64,000 nucleotides of DNA, from positions 1,922,174 through 1,986,173 of the forward strand of contig NZ_LT839648.1 in the NCBI RefSeq assembly GCF_900176885.1, read 5' to 3'. The stretch comes from Oceanobacillus senegalensis (GTDB lineage: Bacteria; Bacillota; Bacilli; Bacillales; Amphibacillaceae). Below are positions 10,729 to 18,272 of this stretch, piece after piece; the first letter of the stretch is position 1, and every line of letters begins with the position of its first letter. Made by a program: the position numbers and the translations under genes. Below the pieces are notes generated by a model that was not told where the DNA came from, made no database searches, and saw nothing but the letters and a program-made list of their open reading frames with translations.

Positions 10729-11397
10729 TTAGTCATCAATTACTAAACGTTTCTCAAATCGTGATAAATCAATATCTGCTCCAATAACGATTAAAATATC
10801 ATCTGGTTTTAACGCAATATCCGCCTGTGGCGAAACATTAATATCCTTCCCTTTTTTAATAGCTACCACATTACATCCATAGTTTGCTCGGATATCCAAT
10901 TCAGCTAATGACTTTCCTATCATCTTGTGACCAACCTTCACTTCAGCAATGCTATGTTCCTCCGATAACTCTAAATAATCTAATATATTATTTGATATAA
11001 AGTTATGAGCTAATCTTTTTCCCATATCTCGTTCTGGATGAACAACCTGATCTGCACCAATTTTATTTAATATTTTTTCATGATAATCATTCTGTGCCTT
11101 GACTGTAACCGTAGTAACTCCTAAGTCCTTTAATATTACCGTTGTCAGGATACTTGCTTGTATATTTTCCCCAATCGCCACGATGACATGTTCGAAATTA
11201 GATATTCCGATTTCCTTTAATGAATCCTCATCCGTAGAATCAAGAATAACCGCATGCGACGCAATGTTTTTAAATTCATTTACCTTATCTTCATCATTAT
11301 CAATCGCTAATACAGGCATCCCCTCTTCACTCAACTCTTTACAAACACTTCCACCAAAACGCCCCAATCCAATTACGGCAAATTCCTTCTTTTTCAT
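10729..11397 (-). CDS. ktrC: K+ uptake regulatory subunit KtrC (RCK protein)
   Basis: A 222-residue cytosolic gating ring subunit of a Ktr potassium channel. The N-terminal RCK_N domain (1-140) has the nucleotide motif GLGRFGGSV for ATP/ADP or NAD(H); the C-terminal RCK_C domain (about 140-220) binds c-di-AMP in B. subtilis KtrC. A longer frame opens with TTG at 11415, but ATG 11397 has a GGAGG site nine bases away and matches the family start. The membrane partner is probably the KtrB/D gene at 18273. Its neighbours rnjA and darB match the B. subtilis region. Confidence 0.92.
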   Translation of the reverse strand: MKKKEFAVIGLGRFGGSVCKELSEEGMPVLAIDNDEDKVNEFKNIASHAVILDSTDEDSLKEIGISNFEHVIVAIGENIQASILTTVILKDLGVTTVTVKAQNDYHEKILNKIGADQVVHPERDMGKRLAHNFISNNILDYLELSEEHSIAEVKVGHKMIGKSLAELDIRANYGCNVVAIKKGKDINVSPQADIALKPDDILIVIGADIDLSRFEKRLVIDD

Positions 11398-11468
11398 AAA
11401 AATTTCCTCCGACAATGATGTAGAATGTTATTACTATGTAAATTATTCTACCATAAACCATTCAGCAA

Positions 11469-11498
11469 AAAACAGATTCGGTATTCCGAATCTGTTTT
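11469..11498 (-). terminator. Terminator of the YkuS-like gene
   Basis: Perfect 13-bp stem (11469-11481 with 11486-11498), TATT loop, followed by T residues on the minus strand, 26 bases after the gene. Confidence 0.85.
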
Positions 11499-11523
11499 AA
11501 TGCCACTGTTTTAGATATCCTCT

Positions 11524-11766
11524 TTATGATAATTTATCATTAACCATTTGTACTATATCTTGTGCTTGATAACCACGAGCATTAATGACAGAACCTTCTA
11601 TAGTTGTATCAGCCATGCCCATTACATCTTTATCCTGTCCGGAAATGATGCAGCAATCACATCCACTAGCATCAGCCTCAGAACGAAGGTCAACAACTTC
11701 ATGTCCCATTTCCATTAACGCTGCTTTTACATCCGAAAGTGTTCCTTCAACACCAATACGTGCCAT
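11524..11766 (-). CDS. ykuS: UPF0180 family protein (YkuS-like)
   Basis: An 80-residue cytosolic protein of unknown function. It begins MARIGVEGTLSDVK and carries a Cys-rich turn (SGCDCC) and the NARG segment typical of UPF0180. A longer in-frame extension to 11835 lacks support; ATG 11766 has AGGAGG eight bases upstream. In B. subtilis ykuS lies in the same neighbourhood. An inverted repeat (11781-11789 with 11799-11807, ctacatatg/catatgtag) precedes the ribosome site and could bind a regulator. Confidence 0.88.
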   Translation of the reverse strand: MARIGVEGTLSDVKAALMEMGHEVVDLRSEADASGCDCCIISGQDKDVMGMADTTIEGSVINARGYQAQDIVQMVNDKLS

Positions 11767-11916
11767 ACGTATTTCCTCCTCTACATATGAAAATTCTACA
11801 TATGTAGTTTCACCAGTTTTGTTTAAAATATACAAATTTCCGGACGGAGTACTTTACAATACTTAGCTATAGTAATTTACAAAGTAAACATAAATTGAAT
11901 CTTCAAATTGTTAGAT

Positions 11917-12019
11917 GAACGAATCGGGCTTTCAGGGGGCAATTTTTGCCCCTCCTAAGGATTCGTTATTCCTCCATTTTTGAGGTGGGGGGTTGAGTGC
12001 CCCCTTAACCTGCGATAAA
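11917..12019. repeat. Interspersed repeat, copy A
   Basis: Starts gaacgaatcgggct and ends tgcgataaa, with an internal ggggc/gcccc hairpin. A related sequence with the same ends and a shared cattttTgaggtggg-like core is at 21763-21879. The pair implies a dispersed non-coding repeat family of about 105-115 bp. Confidence 0.5.
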
Positions 12020-12043
12020 CTATTTCTCATTTTGGAGGACCAA

Positions 12044-12499
12044 TTATCTTTTAAATAGCTTTGAGGTATAAATTTCTTTTTTCAACTTTTTTAAAATTGA
12101 TCTTCTTGTAAGAATTCCATCAAAATAACTTTGTTCGTCAACAACACATACAAAAGCATGGTCAATCATTGCGTTTAACCCATCTAATAAGTTATTTTCC
12201 TTTGATAGTCTAGGTATACTAGTATTCATAACATCCTTGACACGTAATTCTGAAAGTTTCTCTGTTTCAAATCGCTCCATACCTAATATTTGATTCAAAA
12301 TTACTGTTTTCCCAATAATTCCTGCTAATTTATACTCAGAATCTAAAACCGGTACAGCAGCGTAACCTGATTTAACCAGAACTAGTAAAGCATGTTCTAA
12401 CGGGTTGTTTACTTGAACATGAGCAACTTTTTCAGAGGGAATCATCAACTCATTTACAAGTATCTCTGAAAGGCTTCTTTCTTCTTGAATCATACTCAT
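12044..12499 (-). CDS. darB: Cyclic-di-AMP-binding CBS protein (DarB/CbpB, YkuL)
   Basis: A 151-residue protein of two CBS domains (about 15-75 and 85-145). The segment KVAHVQVNNPLEHALLVL and the ITRR-like GILTRRSILK motif near the end closely match B. subtilis YkuL/DarB. In that species apo-DarB activates the (p)ppGpp synthetase Rel and pyruvate carboxylase, and c-di-AMP releases it. Together with ktrC nearby this links the region to K+ and c-di-AMP homeostasis. ATG 12499 has a GGGGAG site. Function is transferred from the homologue. Confidence 0.9.
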   Translation of the reverse strand: MSMIQEERSLSEILVNELMIPSEKVAHVQVNNPLEHALLVLVKSGYAAVPVLDSEYKLAGIIGKTVILNQILGMERFETEKLSELRVKDVMNTSIPRLSKENNLLDGLNAMIDHAFVCVVDEQSYFDGILTRRSILKKLKKEIYTSKLFKR

Positions 12500-12661
12500 A
12501 TTAAACTCCCCTTTTAATCATGATAAACATCTTCAAATGTACACGTTGTCTCTACCTATATATATATTTTATCATAATCTAACAAAAGAAACATTAAGGG
12601 TGAATGTAACTCCCTATATAGGCACCCTATAGATTTTAATTGATTAATTAATGCACACTAT

Positions 12662-12670
12662 TGTTATAAT
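12662..12670 (+). promoter_or_regulatory. Extended -10 promoter of a candidate RNA
   Basis: TGT followed by TATAAT (12665-12670) forms an extended -10. A TTGATT lies upstream at 12640-12645, but with a 19-base spacer. Confidence 0.45.
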
Positions 12671-12676
12671 ACGAAC

Positions 12677-12866
12677 ATATGCTAACATATCATTATAGTG
12701 TGGACGTATATTGAACCTATTAATAAACAGGTAGTCAAACGTACCGCCACACAGAGAAGATTTTTGACATCAATGAATCATAAGCCTCCATAAAGCTTAT
12801 CTAAACATGAACCCATACTTAAATGAAATTTTATTAGCGTGTTATGAGATGACACGCTTTCTTTAT
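12677..12866 (+). ncRNA. Candidate structured small RNA upstream of ykuE
   Basis: Between darB and ykuE there is no gene for 500 bases. A promoter-like -10 (12665-12670) is followed by a long stem-loop (gtgtgg 12698-12703 with ccacac 12747-12752, continued inward by acgt/acgt and a small acct/aggt hairpin), a 70-base single-stranded stretch, and an intrinsic terminator (12836-12858). No open frame of note lies inside. It could be a free RNA or a 5' leader attenuator of ykuE. I recognise no known RNA class. The rest of the gap holds nothing else visible. Confidence 0.35.
12836..12863 (+). terminator. Intrinsic terminator or attenuator before ykuE
   Basis: Stem agcgtgt/acacgct with a nine-base loop, then ttctttatt. 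It lies 138 bases before the ykuE start and ends the candidate RNA. Confidence 0.6.
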
Positions 12867-13000
12867 TCGTATAAAATATAACCATTGCCATTAACATGGC
12901 TTATTACATCCTATACAATATATGCAACAAAACAGAAAAGTATGAAAGATTTTATCTAAATATAGATATATAACACTGATTACGGGAAAGGTTTGTTTTT

Positions 13001-13852
13001 ATGAATCGACGCACCTTTTTAAAACAAGGGGTTGGAGGTTTATTAGCTGTCCTGGGGCTAAGTGGTGGTGGATATTATTATGCAAAGGATATCGAACCTT
13101 CCATGCTCCACACTCAACAAGAAGTAATTACTTCTAAAAAAATCCCCTCCACCTTTAATAACTTTAAAATTGTTCAATTTTCGGATACACACATTGGTTT
13201 TCACTATTCCCTTGAACAACTTCATCAACTAATTAATAAAATCAATGCACTAAACCCTGATCTGATTGTTTTTACCGGAGATCTAATTGATAAACCTAAT
13301 CAATATAATAATTTGTCCAAAGTTCAGAACAAATTATCATTGTTAAATGCACCGTATGGCAAATACTGGATATATGGTAATCATGATCATGGGGGATATG
13401 GAACAGATATCATCCGAAATACAATGGAAAAAGCTGGTTTTGTTTTATTGCAAAATAATCATTCTATTATTGAAAAAGAATCAGGCCGATTTATCCTAGC
13501 TGGAATTGATGATGTCATGTTAGGTAAACCAAATTTACAAAAAACATTACATCAGGCGAATAAGGAATTATTTACCATTTTATTAGCTCATGAACCAGAT
13601 TTTGCAGATGAAACTGTAAACTCTACCGTCGATGTACAATTATCCGGTCACAGTCACGGAGGACAGGTACGTCTTCCCTTGATTGGACACTTGTATACAC
13701 CAAGTTATGCTGAAAAATATGTTCAGGGAAAATACCAACTACGGAATGAAACCTTTACACTTTATGTAAATAGAGGGATTGGAACAACTCGTCTTCCATA
13801 CCGTTTCCTTTGTACACCAGAAATCCATGAATATATACTTCAATCGACATGA
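13001..13852 (+). CDS. ykuE: Tat-exported metallophosphoesterase (YkuE-like)
   Basis: A 283-residue calcineurin-type phosphoesterase. Residues 1-30 are a twin-arginine signal (NRRTFLKQG plus a hydrophobic stretch), so it is exported folded through Tat. Metal motifs in order: SDTHIG, GDLID, GNHDHGG, HEPD and GHSHGGQ. B. subtilis YkuE is a Tat substrate bound to the cell wall and dependent on the TatAyCy pair; no tat genes lie in this window. The substrate is unknown. The ribosome site (AAAGG) is modest. Confidence 0.92.
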   Translation: MNRRTFLKQGVGGLLAVLGLSGGGYYYAKDIEPSMLHTQQEVITSKKIPSTFNNFKIVQFSDTHIGFHYSLEQLHQLINKINALNPDLIVFTGDLIDKPNQYNNLSKVQNKLSLLNAPYGKYWIYGNHDHGGYGTDIIRNTMEKAGFVLLQNNHSIIEKESGRFILAGIDDVMLGKPNLQKTLHQANKELFTILLAHEPDFADETVNSTVDVQLSGHSHGGQVRLPLIGHLYTPSYAEKYVQGKYQLRNETFTLYVNRGIGTTRLPYRFLCTPEIHEYILQST

Positions 13853-13976
13853 TCGAATAGGTTACCTCCTATAGCCTTTTTTGTTCACAGCAAAGTCAAT
13901 ATTCTTTCATTTCATTCCATACGTAAAATGGTATACTATTATTATACATAGTATCCATAATGAAAGGAGTGATGGA

Positions 13977-14549
13977 ATGAAGTACTTACCACTTATTCTC
14001 TTAAGTTTGATTCTTTTTTTAACAGCATGTGGTGGATATCCTATCGATACAACGATGTCAGAAGAAGTTAGTGATTTTACATTTACAACACAGGACAATG
14101 AACAATTTAGTCTAAGCGATTTAGAAGGAGAATGGTGGATTGCTGACTTTATCTTCACAAATTGTACAACAGTTTGCCTACCCATGACTTCGAATATGGC
14201 AACCTTACAGTCTAAATTGAACGAGGAAAATATAGATGTTCATTTGGTATCATTCTCTGTTGACCCTGAAAATGATACACCTGAAGTATTAAAACAATAC
14301 GGAGAAAGCTATAATGCAGATTTTTCTAATTGGACTTTTCTAACGGGTTATGACTTTGAAACGATTAAGGAATTGTCAATTAAATCCTTTAAAAACTTCG
14401 TTGCCGCAGCACCAGAGGGTGACGATCAGGTATCCCATGGAACAAGTTTCTTTTTAGTAAGTCCTGAAGGTGAAGTTATTAAAAATTATAGTGGAGTTGA
14501 TTCGAATCAACTCGATTCTATTGTATCCGATTTAAAACAATTGAATTAA
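13977..14549 (+). CDS. Sco-family copper chaperone lipoprotein (YpmQ-like)
   Basis: A 190-residue membrane-anchored thioredoxin-fold protein that helps assemble the CuA centre of cytochrome c oxidase. Residues 1-17 form a lipoprotein signal with lipobox LTAC. The copper/redox motif is NCTTVC (CxxxC), and the conserved His is in VSHGTSFFLV near residue 155. The longer upstream frame is rejected because AAAGGAG lies eight bases before ATG 13977. A terminator follows at 14560-14585. Confidence 0.92.
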   Translation: MKYLPLILLSLILFLTACGGYPIDTTMSEEVSDFTFTTQDNEQFSLSDLEGEWWIADFIFTNCTTVCLPMTSNMATLQSKLNEENIDVHLVSFSVDPENDTPEVLKQYGESYNADFSNWTFLTGYDFETIKELSIKSFKNFVAAAPEGDDQVSHGTSFFLVSPEGEVIKNYSGVDSNQLDSIVSDLKQLN

Positions 14550-14559
14550 CTATAACATC

Positions 14560-14590
14560 GTCCTTCGTCTACATAGATGAAGGGCATTTT
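14560..14590 (+). terminator. Terminator of the Sco gene
   Basis: Eleven-base stem with one G-U and one mismatch (14560-14570 with 14575-14585), then attttt. Confidence 0.7.
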
Positions 14591-14718
14591 TCCTCCTCAT
14601 TCTAGTATTCTCTATCTCAATTTAACGACATCTATTCTGTTTTTCTCTTGCTTATAGACAAGCTTTACGATACGATAGAATTGATATTACTTCACTTTGA
14701 TGAAAGGAGGACACTTTT

Positions 14719-15198
14719 ATGGAACAACAGAAAGACTTCATAGCGGACCTTGCTAGAGCCCTATATACGATTAATCGTCACGCTAAAACTGCTCCACAAC
14801 CTAAACATCTATACTTTATTAAGAAAGAAACCATTAATAAATTATTAAAGGAAAAACGAGCTAAAAAAGTGGGATTACATTTTTCTGATCACCCAAAGTT
14901 TAGTAATCAACACTCCACATTATTGGTAAAAGTAGACAAATATTATTTCCATATTCCCCCAACTAAAGAAGACTTCAAAGAACTTGAGCATTTAGGGTCA
15001 CTTGACCAAAATTATCGGAATCCTCAAACAAAGATGTCTTTATCAAAAGCAAAAAGTATCGTTTACCAATATATTGATTGGAGACCTGAAAAAAAACAAA
15101 GCTCCATAAAAAGAAGATATACTTCTAGGTATTACACCCCTTCTTCCCTAGGGAAAATGGAATGGCCGCCAACTCGTAAGTCAAGGAGAAAATATTAA
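14719..15198 (+). CDS. ykyB: YkyB-family protein
   Basis: A 159-residue, very basic cytosolic protein of unknown function. The body (1-120) matches YkyB in its start (LARALYTINRHAKTA), the YFHIPPT segment and length (B. subtilis YkyB is about 154); the last 40 residues are Arg/Lys/Ser-rich, ending KSRRKY. AAAGGAGG precedes the ATG. A terminator-like hairpin follows at 15248-15279. Confidence 0.85.
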   Translation: MEQQKDFIADLARALYTINRHAKTAPQPKHLYFIKKETINKLLKEKRAKKVGLHFSDHPKFSNQHSTLLVKVDKYYFHIPPTKEDFKELEHLGSLDQNYRNPQTKMSLSKAKSIVYQYIDWRPEKKQSSIKRRYTSRYYTPSSLGKMEWPPTRKSRRKY

Positions 15199-15247
15199 TA
15201 TTTATACCTACTATCATAAAATGAACATTTTTTGGTAAACTTGGATT

Positions 15248-15279
15248 AAAAAAGCTTAGGCACTGTCTATGCTTTTTTT
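15248..15279 (+). terminator. Terminator of ykyB
   Basis: aaaaaagc pairs with gctttttt across a 15-base partly paired loop, ending in a T run. It can also act on the opposite strand. Confidence 0.6.
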
Positions 15280-15309
15280 GTACCAAAGATGATAGACTCC
15301 CTCCATCTT

Positions 15310-15654
15310 TTAGATCTTCCCCATAAACTTACGTACACAATAGTACAATATAAGTATTATACCGAACCATCCTAATACTTGTAACATGGTATCAAGCAAA
15401 TTAAATAGGATAGATGCGATTCCTTCCATATACATGGCATTAATAAATAAAACAATAATCACAAGCATGCTACTGACTACATAGCTTAATAATTTTGCAG
15501 ATTTCAATTCTATAAACCAACTGATTACAGGATGAACAATAAGATAAGTAATAATCGCCCCTAAGGAAAACATCAGAAAATAAACCTGCTCAGTTTCTAA
15601 ACCAAGTGCATTTAAATGGGATACTTTAATAAAACTATAGATGGTATTTTCCAT
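15310..15654 (-). CDS. Small membrane protein, unknown
   Basis: A 114-residue protein with four likely membrane segments (about 24-45, 53-75, 83-90 and 90-110) and few charged residues between. No family recognised. A longer frame from 15699 would add a charged, Gly/Lys-rich tail without a ribosome site; ATG 15654 has a GGAGGGGGAG site. It faces ykyB and is followed by the shared hairpin at 15248-15279. Expression and role are unknown. Confidence 0.7.
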   Translation of the reverse strand: MENTIYSFIKVSHLNALGLETEQVYFLMFSLGAIITYLIVHPVISWFIELKSAKLLSYVVSSMLVIIVLFINAMYMEGIASILFNLLDTMLQVLGWFGIILILYYCVRKFMGKI

Positions 15655-15825
15655 TCTCTCCCCCTCCTTTTCATCTTTACCATCATTTTTACCATCCATC
15701 CCCTAATCTATACGATTCTTCTAACAAATATTCTGACATCTATTATAACTTACTTAGAAGAGAGAAAGACAGTTGCAATCATCAAGATGTATGTGCGGTA
15801 AAGTGAATCACCTAAATTCCAATAA

Positions 15826-15870
15826 AAGAGGGAAGCGAAAATAAGAAATTCTTATTTCTGCTTCCCTCTT
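15826..15870 (-). terminator. Long hairpin terminator after the FbpB-like gene
   Basis: A 20-bp stem with two mismatches, centred on ataagaa-a-ttcttat. It lies 30 bases after the gene on the minus strand and may act in both directions. Confidence 0.8.
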
Positions 15871-15900
15871 AAATTAAGTGCACAGATTTATAGATTGTTC

Positions 15901-16065
15901 CTAGACGTTTAATTTATCAGAATCAGAACGTTTTTTTTGTAGCAAATATTTATTATGTTTCTTTTCTAAACGTAATTCTATTTGCTTTATACTCATTTCA
16001 TCCTTTAATAATTCTTGCTTATTTTGTTTTACTAATTGTTCGAAATTTAATGTCTTTGGTCTCAT
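15901..16065 (-). CDS. FbpB-family small basic protein
   Basis: A 54-residue protein starting MRPKTLNFEQLVKQNKQELL and continuing with KQIELRLEKKH. Both segments are the conserved core of FbpB-like proteins (in B. subtilis, Fur-regulated and acting with the small RNA FsrA in iron sparing). The usual 40-50-residue helix is followed by a short basic tail. AAGGAG is well placed. I see no clear Fur box, so iron control is not shown here. It has its own promoter and terminator. Confidence 0.75.
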   Translation of the reverse strand: MRPKTLNFEQLVKQNKQELLKDEMSIKQIELRLEKKHNKYLLQKKRSDSDKLNV

Positions 16066-16095
16066 AAGTTACACTCCTTATTATGTTCTACTACC

Positions 16096-16125
16096 ATTAT
16101 ACCCTATTTTTCGACTTTTAGACAA
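16096..16125 (-). promoter_or_regulatory. Promoter of the FbpB-like gene
   Basis: TTGTCT (16120-16125), 18-base spacer and a perfect TATAAT (16096-16101) on the minus strand, 31 bases before the start codon. Confidence 0.6.
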
Positions 16126-16362
16126 AATTATTTGAACATTTTAGTAAAATTCTATAATTCGTAAAAAGGTGGTTATTTCAAAACAATCACGTTATTAAAA
16201 AAGGGATAAATAAATCATGCATAATGACATAAATGGTAGGATAAATCCAATTAAAAGTGAATTTTTGTGCATATCATTTATCTACTAAAGAACTATATAT
16301 GGAGTATGTCAAATGAAAGTGGACAAAATTCATAGAATTTTCCGAATAATAAAACCAAAATG

Positions 16363-16528
16363 GTAGTATAAAATAGCCCCAATTGGAATTTTTGATAAAG
16401 CAAAATAATATATATGTTAATGCATTATTTTAATGCTTTACCAATGGATTTGTTTCATCAGCATTCTACAAAATGGAATGAAAGGATTTTGAAACACCGT
16501 TTCCAAATGGGGCTAGTTTTACAATACT
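16363..16528. repeat. MITE-like element with degenerate inverted ends
   Basis: The ends read tagtat..aaaa..tagccccaattggaa and, inverted, tagtat..gtaaaactagccccatttggaa: about 24 bp of similarity at 16367-16386 and 16501-16525. The 110 bases between are AT-rich with no frame. This is the only structure I find in the 600-base gap between the FbpB-like and Spo0E-like genes; the rest is AT-rich sequence without genes. A single copy is seen, so mobility is conjecture. Confidence 0.35.
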
Positions 16529-16734
16529 AGAGGGAACATTTCTTATTTTTCTTAATTTCCGACATGATTTTACATGGTATAAGGGTTTTAGTTAGAGCAT
16601 AGTGGAAAAAAACATTAGTTCCTGAAAGACATTCTAACTTTTGGGCAAACCTACATGCGATTATCCTATGCATTTAAATAAATATTCATTTCCGAAGACG
16701 AGCTTGATTAGAAGTTAACTAATATCCCATATAT

Positions 16735-16905
16735 TTATTCCAAATCATCTTTACCCTTTAAGCTATCGTAAAGGTTTAATAGTCTATCTAACTCTTGACT
16801 AATTGCAACGGATTCTGAATCAGAATACCCTTTCTCCAGAGCAACCTTAGTCATTTTTTTCCGTACTAATTCTATTTTTATCAACAGATTTTCAGAAGCA
16901 GTCAT
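16735..16905 (-). CDS. Spo0E-family aspartyl-phosphate phosphatase
   Basis: A 56-residue two-helix protein. The first helix ENLLIKIELVRKKM, the loop, and the second-helix motif SQELDRLLNLY match the Spo0E/YisI/YnzD family, whose SQELD motif dephosphorylates Spo0A~P and delays sporulation. The strong AAAGGAGG lies 16 bases before the ATG, longer than usual. No Rap or Phr partner is nearby. The target is inferred from the family. Confidence 0.8.
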   Translation of the reverse strand: MTASENLLIKIELVRKKMTKVALEKGYSDSESVAISQELDRLLNLYDSLKGKDDLE

Positions 16906-17175
16906 TATCTTGTTTTTAAAGCCTCCTTTTTATAAAGGGAATAATGTATTATTTATATGTCACATTCATTATACGCAATTGCCACACGTCTATCTTCAAA
17001 AGGTACTTCCATTTTTCAACATTCCTTTAATAATGTAGCATATGGAAAATTCATTGACAAGCTTTTCTATCAATTTAATTTATTCAGTAAATTATTTAAA
17101 ATTTGATGCGAAAAAATAATGGTCGATTCCTATGACTGACTATGCTACTATAAATATATATTCTTATGGGAAGGG

Positions 17176-17715
17176 ATGTCTTTTTTGGCGGATACAGAAA
17201 CAAAAAAGAAAAACGAATGGCTAGAATGGGGAAAAGCAATTATTATTGCTATAGTAATTGCATTTTTACTACGAACATTTATCTTTGCCACCTCTATTGT
17301 TCAAGGAGAAAGCATGGATCCAACACTTGAAAATGGAGAAAGAGTTATTTTTAATAAATTAGTTTACTTACTTGATGAACCTGAACGTGGTGATATTGTT
17401 ATCATTCAGAGACCAACCAAAAATTACGTTAAAAGAGTGATTGGTCTTCCTGGAGAAACTATTGAAATTGTAAACGGTGAGTTATTTATAAACGGTGAAA
17501 AGTATATTCAAACATTTTTAACAGAGGAAGCTAAATTACAAACTAATAATTTTGGACCTGTTACTGTTCCAGACGAACAATACTTCGTTATGGGAGATAA
17601 TCGTGCTATAAGCAAAGATAGTAGAAATGGACTTGGTTTAATACAAGAAAGTGAAATTATCGGGAAATCGGAGGTAATTATCTATCCATTAAGTGAATGG
17701 GAAAGAACTCAATAA
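17176..17715 (+). CDS. Type I signal peptidase
   Basis: A 179-residue membrane protease that cleaves Sec and Tat signal peptides at the outer face. One N-terminal membrane segment (about 20-40), the catalytic Ser in QGESMDPTL, catalytic Lys in YVKRVIGLPGE, and the GDNR..SKDSRN box are present, as in Bacillus SipS/SipT. The first ATG (17176) abuts its purine-rich GGGAAGGG; TTG 17185, nine bases from it, may be the true start. Followed by a terminator. Several sip paralogues are common, so no exact symbol is given. Confidence 0.93.
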   Translation: MSFLADTETKKKNEWLEWGKAIIIAIVIAFLLRTFIFATSIVQGESMDPTLENGERVIFNKLVYLLDEPERGDIVIIQRPTKNYVKRVIGLPGETIEIVNGELFINGEKYIQTFLTEEAKLQTNNFGPVTVPDEQYFVMGDNRAISKDSRNGLGLIQESEIIGKSEVIIYPLSEWERTQ

Positions 17716-17752
17716 AACAAGGAGGAAAGTCATTGGGCTTCCCCCTTGTTTT
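17714..17752 (+). terminator. Terminator of the signal peptidase gene
   Basis: aaaacaagg.gg pairs with cc.ccttgtttt across a 15-base loop; it overlaps the stop codon by two bases. Confidence 0.7.
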
Positions 17753-17763
17753 ATATCCATGAA

Positions 17764-17844
17764 TTACTTCTCACTATCTAATACACTATAGCCAATATTT
17801 AATGCTAATATTCCAAAACAAACAATTCCGAATACAACGTCCAC
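17764..17844 (-). CDS. Possible 26-residue membrane peptide
   Basis: GTG 17844 opens a frame starting DVVFGIVCFGILALNIGYS after the initiator and ending DSEK: one hydrophobic helix. AAAGGGG lies ten bases upstream. It resembles many unannotated one-helix proteins of Bacillaceae but matches no family I know. The remainder of 17767-18082 shows nothing else. Confidence 0.35.
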   Translation of the reverse strand: MDVVFGIVCFGILALNIGYSVLDSEK

Positions 17845-18082
17845 TGATGTCACACCCCTTTCAAGAAAACTACAAATAATCTTATCTCCAAATATTCCTC
17901 TCTTTTATCATATAACATCCCTACATATAAAAAAAGTATTTATATATCACCACTTGAATAAAGGACCTAAATTTTAGTTGGTTCTATTCATCATGTAAAA
18001 ATGATAAAAACTAGTGAAAATGTCCAAACACTTTCCAAAATAATACATATTGTATTAGTGAATCCTTTTGGGAGGTGAAATT

Positions 18083-18199
18083 ATGGGCTATTGTGGAGGC
18101 TATGGATACGGCGGTGGCTATGGTTATGGCAACAACTTTGCTTTAATCGTAGTACTTTTCATTCTTTTAATCATTGTAGGCGCAGCTTTTTATTGCTAA
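18083..18199 (+). CDS. YjcZ-family sporulation protein, Gly/Tyr-rich N-terminus
   Basis: A 38-residue protein: Gly/Tyr-rich residues 1-16, then a membrane helix [18 protein letters not shown], ending in Cys. This is the YjcZ/SscA-type family of tiny spore-associated proteins (SscA helps spore coat assembly in B. subtilis). GGGAGGTGA is well placed. A second copy at 47036 has an almost identical helix but its Gly/Tyr part on the other side. Confidence 0.85.
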   Translation: MGYCGGYGYGGGYGYGNNFALIVVLFILLIIVGAAFYC

Positions 18200-18207
18200 A
18201 TAAAGGC

Positions 18208-18247
18208 AAATAGCTTGTGCTATCGGCTTTGATAGCACAAGCTATTT
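18208..18247. terminator. Bidirectional terminator between yjcZ and the Ktr gene
   Basis: Perfect 17-bp stem (18208-18224 with 18231-18247) with a six-base loop. It serves the converging yjcZ-like and KtrB/D genes. Confidence 0.85.
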
Positions 18248-18272
18248 ATTTTCAAAAATTGATTACAAGCGT

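Noticed and set aside
11767-11835. N-terminal extension of the YkuS-like protein
   Set aside because: The extension covers an inverted repeat and the proper AGGAGG site; the family starts at MARIGVEG.
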